Origin: Tetramitus jugosus
Taxonomy: Eukaryota > Heterolobosea > Eutetramitea > Acrasida > Vahlkampfiidae
NCBI GenBank assembly: GCA_937625935.1
Contig: OW569390.1
Coordinates: forward strand, 124,001 to 188,000
DNA: 64,000 bases
Direction of reading: 5' to 3'
Shown here in pieces: positions 52,711 through 62,787 of this stretch. The number at the start of each line of letters is the position of its first letter. Within the stretch, counting starts at the first letter, position 1. Under the pieces are notes generated by a model. It worked only from the letters and a program-made list of their open reading frames with translations, was not told where the DNA came from and searched no databases. The translations under genes were made by a program, and so were the position numbers.

Positions 52711-52792
52711 GCATGCGTGGCCGAGTGGTCTAAGGCGTCCGACTCAAGTTCGGATATCTCCGGATGCGTGAGTTCAAATCTCACCGCATGCA
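52711..52792 (+). tRNA. tRNA-Leu(CAA), copy 1
   Basis: An 82-nt class II tRNA. Acceptor GCATGCG/CGCATGC, discriminator A. A-box TGGCCGAGTGGTCTAAGG. Anticodon stem TCCGA/TCGGA with loop CTCAAGT, anticodon CAA. Long variable arm; B-box AGTTCAAATCT. A T4 terminator is at 52796-52799. It is identical to the copy at 54944 over all 82 bp. Confidence 0.95.
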
Positions 52793-52875
52793 CAGTTTTG
52801 CCGCTTTTGTCATTTGAAAAAAGGAAAGATCGAACAGAAGAGGTTTTTGAAAGCAGATGCCCTTTATTAATGTTA

Positions 52876-54826
52876 CTAAAAACCTCTCAATTCTTGAATC
52901 TTCAATGGCAACATTGCTGTCATTTGTTCGACCATGGATAATTCTTCGCTCATGCCCGGTACAGGTATGAACTTGTTGTATTTCGAAATGAATTGATACT
53001 CTTTGAGAGATGCCAGTAAAAACTCTGAGAGTTTAGTCTTGTCCTTGGTTCTGAGGTTGAAGTACATGCGGGCGAGCGAGAGGTGAGCCCTCAAAAAAGC
53101 AGGTCGATTATCCTCTTCCACCTCTACTGATGCAATGTCAGAGTAATCCAGTTGGAACTTAAGACCAACTTTGGACCGATCCTTGTTAAAGAACCCACAA
53201 AATTGATTAAAGTATTTGATCGCTTCGGAGCTTTCTTGGTTCATCCTCTTGATGTTTGGCACTGTCTTCGAGACTGATTTTCTTTGCAACAGTTCGAAGC
53301 ACTCAGCATGGATCTCTCCCAACTCAAATGAGATTTGTTTCAAAGTACCCAAGTAGTACTGTTCATTTAATTCATGGAGAATACCACTCAACAAGTTTGA
53401 TCTCCGCAAGTGCATCGCATACTTTCGATCCAAATCCGGTTCGAAGAATGACAACAATCTGTATGCTTTACTCAATTGTTGAGTTGCCGCAACATTTTCA
53501 GAAACATATCCATCCAGCACAAAGAACTTGAATGATTTTTCGTAAAGGTTCTTTGCTTTCTTAAAGATTGGCAAAGCTTCATCGTATGTACGGAGTAAAT
53601 AGTGGATGCTATCAACTGGGACTGTATCTGTTGGTAAATTATCGAAAAACATGTCTGGCAAATCAATTTGAAGAGAAAGAATAGGAGGATCCAGCTTCTT
53701 CTCCTCGTCATTCAAATCCTTGATCGTGTTTTCATCCCAATCGACTCTGTCTGGATGTGTTTCTATGATTAACTCTCGGCTTCGCAACAATTGCGTATAG
53801 TAGAATTCTGCTTCAGACAACTCTATATTCGCCAAAGCTCTCTGATACTCTTCGTCTTCAAGTTCTGAACTGGTCACTTCTTTTTGTAAGACATAAGAAG
53901 CGGCCTTGATAAAATGATAGGACTGGCTAAAACCGTCATGAGAGAGAAAGAATGAACTCAAACCCATGCAATTCTTGGCCCACTCCCTCTTATTGAACTC
54001 CAGTCCGCTTCGCAGTTGTCTTTGCAATGTTAAGAAACAATATTTGGAAGCTAGAGTTGTGTTCATTGTCATCCCGTACACTTGAGCTAGATAAAACGTT
54101 GTTAATGTATGAATGTTCTCCATTGATTCTGATACTTCCTCATTTTTGTGATTGGATTCATTGATAAAATGGTCATACAATTGTTCAGCTCTTTTGAACA
54201 ATGATTCTGCCCTCTGATGTTCGTTCCGATTAGTCCAGATCATGCCTTCGAAATTGAGAGCATCTGATAAGTATTGAATGTACAAAAGATCTCTAGGGAG
54301 GATGACTTGATCAGTGGATAATAGATCGTCCAACTTGTACTGATCCTTTTGGTACTCACACATTTCTTCAAAATGGTCTAACAATCGAGAATCTGCCGGA
54401 TTTGTCATGTGGTTCATCGTGGTCTCTTGTTGTTCATTTTCTTTAGATAGAAAATGAATCGCTTTGATAAAACTCAATTCAGCTCTGGATGGCTCCTCAG
54501 TTGTGTAATAATTGACTCCAAGACTGTAGTATGCCCTCCCTAACAGAAGTGGAAGGGAGTCCATCACTTCTTCAGGTTCCTTGTTCAATGAAGGAAGCAT
54601 TGCTTCGTTGCGTGATAATCTCTTTGTTTCCAATTCTCTAGCTATATCATTCTTTGAACAAGGAATCCATAAGAAGGAGCTCTTTATCACTCGAAAAATC
54701 AATCTTGCTAACACTTACCAGTAGTTTTCTTGCAACATACTTGTTCTCATAGGGATTGGTTTCGTCATTTGGGGGTTGTTGATCAATACACTTTGCTTCT
54801 TGAAACCGAGCTTCATAATGATTCAT
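52876..54826 (-). CDS. KIFBP: KIF-binding protein homologue (KIFBP/KBP)
   Basis: Two exons, 54826-54719 and 54651-52876, with a 67-nt GTAAGT...AAG phase-0 intron. The total is about 627 residues, against about 620 in human. TPR-like helices run throughout. Family matches: DALNFEGMIWTNRNEHQRAE, TFYLAQVYGMTMNTTLASKY, EWAKNCMGLSSFFLSHDGFS, then FFVLDGYVSENVAATQQLSK, LSFFEPDLDRKYAMHLRR and the C-terminus EQMTAMLPLKIQELRGF. In animals KIFBP binds motor domains of selected kinesins and blocks microtubule attachment. Its presence here fits a flagellate or mitotic microtubule system. The gene is bracketed by two identical tRNA-Leu genes. Confidence 0.88.
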
Positions 54827-54943
54827 TTCGAATGAATGATAATTTTTATGATGTAAATCTTCATGTATCTTAAAAATTTATTTAACTGTAAAGTTATATT
54901 TTTCCGACGTGGGACTTTTTAGAACAAAATCTTTAAATAAGAA

Positions 54944-55025
54944 GCATGCGTGGCCGAGTGGTCTAAGGCGTCCGACTCAAGTTCGGATATCTCCGGATGC
55001 GTGAGTTCAAATCTCACCGCATGCA
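54944..55025 (+). tRNA. tRNA-Leu(CAA), copy 2
   Basis: Same 82-nt sequence and anticodon CAA as copy 1, including flanking AAATAAGAA upstream and CAGTTTT downstream (T4 at 55029-55032). Unlike copy 1 it has no LINE sequence in the 100 bp upstream, so it is a natural unoccupied comparison site. Confidence 0.95.
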
Positions 55026-55304
55026 CAGTTTTACATTTCTTGGGCAGCTCAAGAACAACATCAGAGGAAGATTTGACAGGAGCCACTTGTGACAGGTTAT
55101 TTGGCTTACTGCCTGTTCAATTAATTGTCGATTTATGCGTGAAAACGATTACTTTTTAATGTTGGAAAAGGAACTAATACAAGGGTTGTTTTTGTTTTGG
55201 GGGACTTTGTGTTTGACGTCACATCATCGATTGTTGGACTGTCAATCACAAAGCAGCAGTGTGATATAGAGAGATTGGAGTGGAGTGAAGTGCGAAAACC
55301 AAAT

Positions 55305-56411
55305 TTACATCAAATCACAGACACCCTTCTTCTTCTTCCTTCCAGAGTCATCAACAGCTGGCTTCAAGACACACTTGATACACTCATTGAAGACTTCCTT
55401 CAATCCCTTTTGGGTCCTAGCGGAGCACTCACCCCAAGCAACAGCGTTGACTTCCTTCTTCATGACTTCAGCCATTTGACCAGTAATTGGAGCCAATTCC
55501 TTCTCTTGGAGTCTCTTGACCATATCGGCATCCTCTCTCAAATCGAGCTTAGTACCGACCAAGACAATAGGAACATCAGGGCAGTGATGTCTCAATTCTG
55601 GGACCCACTTGCTCTTGACGTTTTCAAATGAGGATGGATTTACAACAGAGTAACATGCCATGAAGACGTTGGTGTCTGGGTAAGACAATGGTCTCAATCT
55701 ATCATAATCTTCCTGTAAATTTGATCATTATCGTTGTGTGTTTTTTTGTTTCGTACATGATTGTTGTTGTTCGATCGAGAGCAAAACGGAGACAATACAA
55801 AAAAATCAAGGTTAGCTTTTGTTCTGTTCTGTAGACGTGTGCTGAAAAAAAAGCTTTTCTCAACTGTGAGTGTGTGAAAAAAAAGCAACAACATACCTGA
55901 CCAGCAGTATCCCACAAAGCTAGAGAAACAGTTTGGTTCTCCCACATGACGTTGGCGTTATAGTTATCGAAAACGGTTGGAACGTAATCTTCTGGGAAGG
56001 TGTTACTTGCATAGGAGATGAGCATACCTAAAATTCATACAATAAAAAAAGAGTAAGAGTGTAAGTGTTTTTTGTTGACATGTTTTGGTCATAGTGGCAG
56101 CAGGTCACAGAACAATTGTACTCCAAAGGATTGTGAGTGTTTGGTTCGCAGAGTCGTAGCTCCTCAGAAGCAGTAGAGCAACAGAAAAAAAGCTTTTTTT
56201 GTTCATCTCAAGTTCAAAGCTATTTTTTGCGTTTCACACAAACAACACAGATATCCATGACTGTCTGAATGTGTGATTCAAGGTTCATCAATCTTTTGTG
56301 TGTACACTGTTCTGTGACCTGCTTTTTGTTGTTGTTATTTGTTCTTTGATACTTACATGTCTTACCGACAGCTCCATCACCAACAACGACTACTTTAATT
56401 GAGGTATCCAT
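55305..56411 (-). CDS. Rac-family small GTPase (197 aa)
   Basis: Three exons: 56411-56357, 56027-55897 and 55712-55305. The 329-nt first intron is the longest seen in this window; the second is 184 nt. Splicing restores the P-loop [14 protein letters not shown], switch [10 protein letters not shown], switch [20 protein letters not shown], the TKLDLR guanine motif typical of Rac and the ECSA motif. The C-terminus has a polybasic run (RKKKKG) and a CaaX box CDLM; Met at the last place predicts farnesylation rather than the usual Rac geranylgeranylation. Rac proteins drive actin assembly, phagocytosis and amoeboid motility at the plasma membrane. Confidence 0.95.
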
Positions 56412-57081
56412 GATTTATATAATATATGTACTAGGTGAGCTTTTGTTTGTTGAAACTTGCTTTTTTTTTGCTGTTGTTTGTCTTTTTGAAATGATGTTGG
56501 AAATTTTTCGTTTTTATTTGTTGACGGGTGATTGACATGGGACGTTGTAATTTTGGGCTTACAATTTCGATTACGAATCGGGGTAGATTCGAACTGTGAG
56601 CGAACTGTCGCGATTGATAGAATTTCATCATTTGTTCGCATAATGTTCTGTTCGTTTACAGTTCGTTGTATTCTAAAACAAGGACCCTAACTAAACATTT
56701 CCACTCATCTTAAGCATGCTTACAATAGACCTTAGCTCTCAGTTATCTGTAGTTGCAAATTGGTGAGAACCACACATTCGCGGGGTTGCACCAAAAAGTC
56801 CTACACCCAATTTACCGACAAGGAGCTTCCCAAGAACAAACGAGTTACTATCTCCCATGTTCGTCATCCGATGTCATCTCACATTTTTTGCCGCCCCAAC
56901 AAAACATCACCAACTCGTTTTGTCAAACCCTCTGGCTCTCTGTTACCTCTCTGTACCAGAAGCTCTACTCGCGCGACACGAATACACACTGTCAAGAAAA
57001 CATACTCATGTGCTCCCTCAATTAAAGCTCTTTTTTATTTGTTTGTGCGCATAAAGGAGAGAGAATAAACTTTTTCATATC
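56412..57081. other. Divergent intergenic region between Rac and kinase fusion gene
   Basis: It holds the divergent promoters of the Rac gene and the kinase fusion. The plus-strand frame 56760-57068 is basic (THSRGCTKKSYTQF) and overlaps other short frames, but has no family features and no typical start context. I treat it as non-coding. No RNA gene was recognised. Confidence 0.45.
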
Positions 57082-59303
57082 ATGGATCAATACTACATTG
57101 TAAGTTTGCTGTTGCTGCAACTTTGAAAGTTTTTGTTTCACATTCATAATCATCTTTTTCTTTGTCTCTTTAGGTAAAAATTTTAGGTCGTGGCAGTGAA
57201 GGCCAAGTGCTGCTCGCGGAGCACAAGAAGACACACGAAGAGTTTGCGATCAAGCGTATGGAATGGACGAGTTTCGATGACGCAAATTTGCATCTACAGG
57301 AAGCGCATCGACTCAAGCAACTCGATCACAAGAACATACTCAAGTACCATACCGTGTTTTTGCACAAGTACTCTGCTGATACGCAGTTTGTTTGCATTTG
57401 CGTAGAGTACTGTCCTGGTGGCGATCTTCAAAAAACAATATCGAGAGCTTGGTCAACGGGTAAGCACATGAAAGAGGATGACATTATACGGTATACGCTA
57501 GAGATTGCAGAGGGATTGAGTTACTTGCATGATCAAAATATTATTCATCGAGATTTGAAGCCGCAGAATGTGCTTGTTTCCAAGGACGAGTCACTCAAGA
57601 TTTGCGATTTTGGTATTTCGAGAGAGATGGGAACGAGTTTGGTGAAAACGCAGTGCGGTACTCCGAATTACATGAGTTGGGAAATGTTGAATAAGGAGCC
57701 GTATGATGAAATGACTGATCTCTATTCTCTTGGTATTATTTTATTGCAATTTTTAACGGGAAAAGCTGTGATGATGAGTGTAGAGATGAGTAAAAACCCT
57801 CAAATGTTTGCCGAGTTGGAGAAAGAGCTTGTACGGAGATACAACTACAGTCCTGACTTGATTCATTTGGCTCAAAAATTAGTGGCGTTGAATCCATCGG
57901 AGAGACCCTCCGCACAAGATGTGATTCACATTGCGAAGAAGATTCAAGGAAAGAAGTGGAGGAGCGAGTTGATGAAGACGAATGATCGGCTTATCTTATC
58001 ATCGGCATATCGCTTGTTTAATAACCAATTAATATTGGAGATATTTTCATATTTGGATATAGCGGATATGTATTATATAGCACTTGCGTGCAAGAGTTTT
58101 TTCAATATATGGGAGACTATGTGGTGGGATAAGTTTATTGAAACGAAAAAGGGATCGAAAATGATTGAAGATTTATCCTCAGAGAGCACAGATTCCCCCA
58201 ATAGCAATATTAGTCGTGCGCGTAGGGGTTCAACATCTGATTCACATACTTCAAGTTCTCAGTTGATCAATCTAGTTGACACAAAGAGTCATTCAATCCA
58301 CTCTCCATCGAGTTCAATGCACGATCACGATAAAAAGAGAGCAAAAGATCAGATTTTCATGTACTGTAAGATTAGTCGTCCACAGAGGAAGCGAGCGAGA
58401 AGAAATATGGGAAAGCGAATAGTCTCTGAAATCCACCCGAGTCAGATCAATGATGCTGCTGAGTTTTTAGCTAAAAAGTTTAAAACTTCAGAGGGCGAGT
58501 GGGGAGAGTACGTATTCGGCCTTACTCCATACGAAGATGTCATGTTGGAATTACATCCGAGCAAGGCTGCTTCAACAACGCCATCTCCCACGACAAATCA
58601 TTTGAATATTGATATTGCGTTGGATCGAGATTCTCTGAGTGATGACAATGGCTCGGGTACCACTGGTACGAGTAACAGCAATAGCACAATGACTCAAACA
58701 AGTTCCACAAAGGATATCTATACTCCAGCTGCAGCAGCCAAGCAAGTATATACGGTATCAGATTCCAAGTTTGTTCAAATGAAGTGGTTCTTCACATGTG
58801 CCATTCGATATGGTATCAAATATGGAAGAGTATGGGTATCAACCTTTTACTATAACAAGTTGTTTGTGAGAGAAATTCAAGGAGTTTCAATATGGCTCCA
58901 CCCTTACAACTATAAGAATATCAGTTTTTGGAAAATGTTGAGGGTAGGAGTGGCTTATGGACCTCAAAATATGGGAATGCAATCCTTCCGCCGTGCTCTC
59001 AAAATTATTAACTTATCAGAGAGGACTCACTCTACCGTATTAGATCAAAAGGTGAAGCCTCATTGGACATTGTTTCTATTGGCGGTCAAGCCTGGTATGA
59101 CAAACAATGGGATAGGGTCGAGTTTGTTGCTGCCTGTGCTGAAGTCTGCTGATGAACAATCGATACCAATCTACACATCTGTCTACTCACCTTCGGATGC
59201 CTTGCTACAATTTTATAAGCGTCACGGGTTCGATGTCGTAGAGAAGGTTGAGAAACCACAGGTAGGACCTCCATTCCACGCCATGATCCGGTACGGACAA
59301 TGA
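57082..59303 (+). CDS. Fusion protein: Ser/Thr kinase + F-box-like + GNAT acetyltransferase (about 715 aa)
   Basis: Exon 1 is only 18 nt (57082-57099, MDQYYI). A 74-nt intron leads to exon 2 (57174-59303), giving the kinase start VKILGRGSEGQVLLAEHKK. The kinase is complete: Gly-loop residues 11-18, Lys33 (FAIKRM), HRDLKPQN about 131-138, DFG at 151 and GTPNYMSWE. It is closest to NEK/ULK-type kinases. An F-box-like segment follows at about 286-328 (LILEIFSYLDIADMYYIALA, then CKSFFNIWETMWWDKF). A Ser-rich linker leads to a GNAT domain at about 545-714, with the acetyl-CoA loop VKPGMTNNGIGSSLL and the family end LQFYKRHGFDVVEKV. One continuous exon covers all three domains, so the fusion is not an assembly of separate genes. 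Confidence 0.88.
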
Positions 59304-59601
59304 ACAATTATTTGAGTGAAAGGATTGTATCCCACCACTAGAGCAAATATCAAGGAGTTATTGTGTATAAATACAGCGGAAGGAATCCCATCAGCCTGTC
59401 AGATAAACCCGCGGCTAGATTGAAAAAAATCCCAGAATATCACTACCCGCTAAAAAAAGAGAGCTGCTCCAAGGAGGAGTACACAATGCGCGAAGTTCAC
59501 AGAGAGAATACAGTCACACATTTATCAAGAAACGAATTGCGATACCTCCTCTGAACCACAAGTAACATTATAGCCCCTCACCATAACACGTGTATTGTTT
59601 A

Positions 59602-62600
59602 ATGCTGAACGAGAACAATAATGATGAAGATCAAGGCATGACTCTCGGTCATGTTCAATCTCAGTCCCCGCTGCTTGATCTCTCCCATAGGGCAATGACA
59701 AGTGAGCAATTGGTGCAGTACATTTTGAATCATTTAAGTATTGAGGAGGAATATGTTACCATTTTGGACTTGTCACATAATAATCTCACGATTGTTCCCA
59801 ATTTATTGGCAGATGTGTTTCCCAATATTCAATCACTTAATTTGTCACATAACATAATAGTAAGTGTTTTTGTAAAGTGTTTTGTTGTTGATTTTTTGCT
59901 GTTTTCGATGTGCTTACAAAAATTATCAGGATGTCAACAATGATTTGATATACAACGTGATTAGCCGATTTAGCAAGCTGGAAAATATTGAACTGGATTT
60001 GTTACCTGACCTCGAAAATGGAAATGAACAAGAAAATGCAGGAATTGTTCAAATGAAGGAGCAGTGCCTCAAGGAGGCTGTACCTTCTCTGAAAACAGTG
60101 AACAGTGGTGGTCACTTGGGTACCCAAGAGAGAGGAAAAGTGGAGCGTCCAGTTCAATTAATTACCACAGAAAGTGATGTTATTGAACAAGTGTACCAAT
60201 ACTACCTCGATCTGTATGGTAAGTTGAAAAAGGAGAGCAATTCCAATGGACAGTATGAACTATCAAGAGATCATGCAAGGATCAGGAATGCACTTGAAGT
60301 CAATCTTCCTCATTGCTCTTCTAACAAGTACAAGAGCATGATTCGTCAGGCAAAGCATCGCTTGTTTTCGACCTACCTTAGAGAGCTCGTGAAGGAAAAG
60401 AGAGAGGAAGATACGGAGTTGGCCGAACAAATTCAAAGAGCATTTCAACCACATGAAACCATTTTCTCCAATTATCAACTGAACAATCACGGGAACTCTT
60501 CAAAACAGTTGCACTTGAACACAAGTTCACTGCACATGTTGGAAAAGGATGATTTGAACACTCCTGAGATTGGCATTGATTTGGAGCAAAGGAGACATAA
60601 CTTTGCCAATGAATCAGAGCCACCAAAGGCAGTGATAGAGCCCAAAGAGGAACTATCGATTCCATTCCATCTCAAATTTTATCGTTTTATCAGCAAATTC
60701 ATTCCCATAATTGAGTGGGTGCCCCAGTACAGACATCACTTGTGGGATCTGAAGAATGATGTACTGGCAGGTTTGACAGTGGGTGTCATGTTGATTCCAC
60801 AATCTATGGCATATAGTTTGGTTGTAGGCTTACCTCCTGTTTATGGACTGTACACTGCATTGATACCACTGCTCGTGTACTCTGTGCTGGGCACTTCTCG
60901 TCAACTTGCAGTTGGTCCCACAGCCATGACGTCACTTCTCGTTTCGACGAGCTTGAATAATTTGAGTCTCGACTTAGTCCCGGGCTCCAAATTGTACATT
61001 GCATACGCGTTGATGTTTAGTTTATTCTGTGGTGGGATACAAATCTTATTAGGTCTGTGCCGATTGGGATTCCTAGTCAATTTTCTGTCTCATCCCGTGC
61101 TCAGTGGATTTACTTCGGCAGCGGCTGTCATGATTGCTGGATCGCAATTGACCCACTTGTTGGGAGTGAGTCTACCGAAGGGGAGCCAGCTCCACAGTAT
61201 CATATGGAACACAGCCAAAGCAGTTCCAAGAATTCATTATCCAACTGTTCTAATCGGAATTGGCTGTATGGCACTGCTTCTATTCCTTGATCGCTTCTAT
61301 TTTACCTTGAATAGAGAGATGAAAGTCAAGATATGGGGAAGAGAGATCAATCTGGGAAAAAGAGTGAGCCTCAAAAGAATACCAGCTGCTCTCGTTGTGG
61401 TTATCATTTCGATTCTACTGTTGTTTATCATTGCCAGAGCTAGTAATTCAGACTCAACTCACAACACTGTGTTCGGTATTCGTATCGTGGGACACATTCC
61501 CTCAAGTTTACCCTCTCCTTCTGTTCCGAAAGTTGGTGGCATGTCTTGGCATATGCTGAGAGAGGTGATTTTGCTTTGTTTGCCTGTTGCATTGATGGGC
61601 TTTGTGGAAGCAATTTCCATCTCAAAGTTTTATGCATTGCAGCGAGGATATGACATTGATCCAAACCAGGAGTTGATTGCGCTTGGCATGTCCAATTTGC
61701 TTGGCGGTTTCTTTCGGGCATTTCCAGCCAGTGGTTCAATCTCGAGAACTGCTGTCAATGCGAATTCTAAAGCAGCAACACCTCTCGCTGGTATCATCAG
61801 TTTTCTTTTAGTTTTATTGACGTTGCTGCTCTTGACACCATTGTTCTACTACCTGCCTATGGCAGCTCTGGCTGCCATTATCATCTACTCTTGCTTCAAG
61901 ATCCCTGATGTCGAGGAGGCTATCTTCACATTCAAAACCAAAAAGAGAGACTTTTTGTTGATGATGTTAACTTTGGCGTGTACTCTCTTTATTGGTATAA
62001 CTCAGGGAATTTTGATTGGGGCATCTGCTTCGTTGGTCATGGTAATCTATCGCAGCTCTCGGCCTAGATTTCGTCTACTGGGTCGTCAACCTGGAACAAG
62101 CATGTACAGAGAGAGCAAATCATCTCGATTACCAGTTATTGAATACCCAGGAGTGATCGTAGCTAGGTTTGAAGCCGACATGTATTTTGCCAATGTGGGT
62201 TACTTTAAAGATCGAGTCAAGAGATTCATCAGAAGGTCGAAGTATCCAGTACATGTATTTGTGTTGGATTGTGCAGGTATCAACCAAGTGGACTCAACAG
62301 CAATCGAAGCCATGAAAGAGATTCAACCTATTCTAGCAAAACAAGACATTGAATTCTATCTTGCTCAGGTGAAACCCAGCATTAGAGAGGTGCTTGACCG
62401 CGGTGGTGCCAGTCACTTCATTTCAGCATTCTTTGAGGATTTGCACGATGCAGTGGTGCAGGCAGATGCCAAAACCAAGGAAAACGTGTCGTTTGCGGCA
62501 ACACAAAAGGCAAAGGCATCCAATGATCATGTTGAGCCAACTAGCACTTCCATTGATATCGCGTCCTCAATGTCAAACACTGCGAGTTCTTCTGTGCTCG

Positions 62601-62704
62601 ACCAATCTCCAAGTGCCAATCACACAAGCATTGAAATGATTGAGATAGCAAAAGACAACACCAATTCTTCTGTCGAATTGGACAGTACCTCATCTGTTCC
62701 GTAA
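59602..62704 (+). CDS. SulP/SLC26-family anion transporter with N-terminal leucine-rich region (about 1,010 aa)
   Basis: Exons 59602-59859 and 59930-62704, with a 70-nt phase-0 intron. I chose ATG 59602 because the upstream frame has no better start. The N-terminal 110 residues carry two LRR-like units (TILDLSHNNLTIVPNLL, SLNLSHN). After a charged linker comes the SulP membrane core, about residues 345-820, with the signature LTVGVMLIPQSMAYSLVVGL and GPTAMTSLL. A STAS domain is at about 827-945 (VFVLDCAGINQVDSTAIEAM), followed by a Ser-rich tail. SulP proteins exchange or import sulfate, oxalate, bicarbonate or chloride. The LRR part is unusual for the family. Confidence 0.88.
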
Positions 62705-62787
62705 AGTCGTCGACCAGCAAACCCAAAAATAAATCAGCATTTCGCGCCAATCCAAAAACCCGCCCAAAAAAACCAAATCAGAGAGTG

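Noticed and set aside
52717..52941. ORFs beginning MAEWSKASDSSS at 52717 and 54950
   Set aside because: They are translations of the tRNA-Leu genes running into flanking DNA; the identical peptide reflects identical tRNAs.
56753..57068. Basic 90-102 codon plus-strand ORFs between Rac and the kinase
   Set aside because: Overlapping frames, no family motif and no conserved-looking segments; treated as intergenic.
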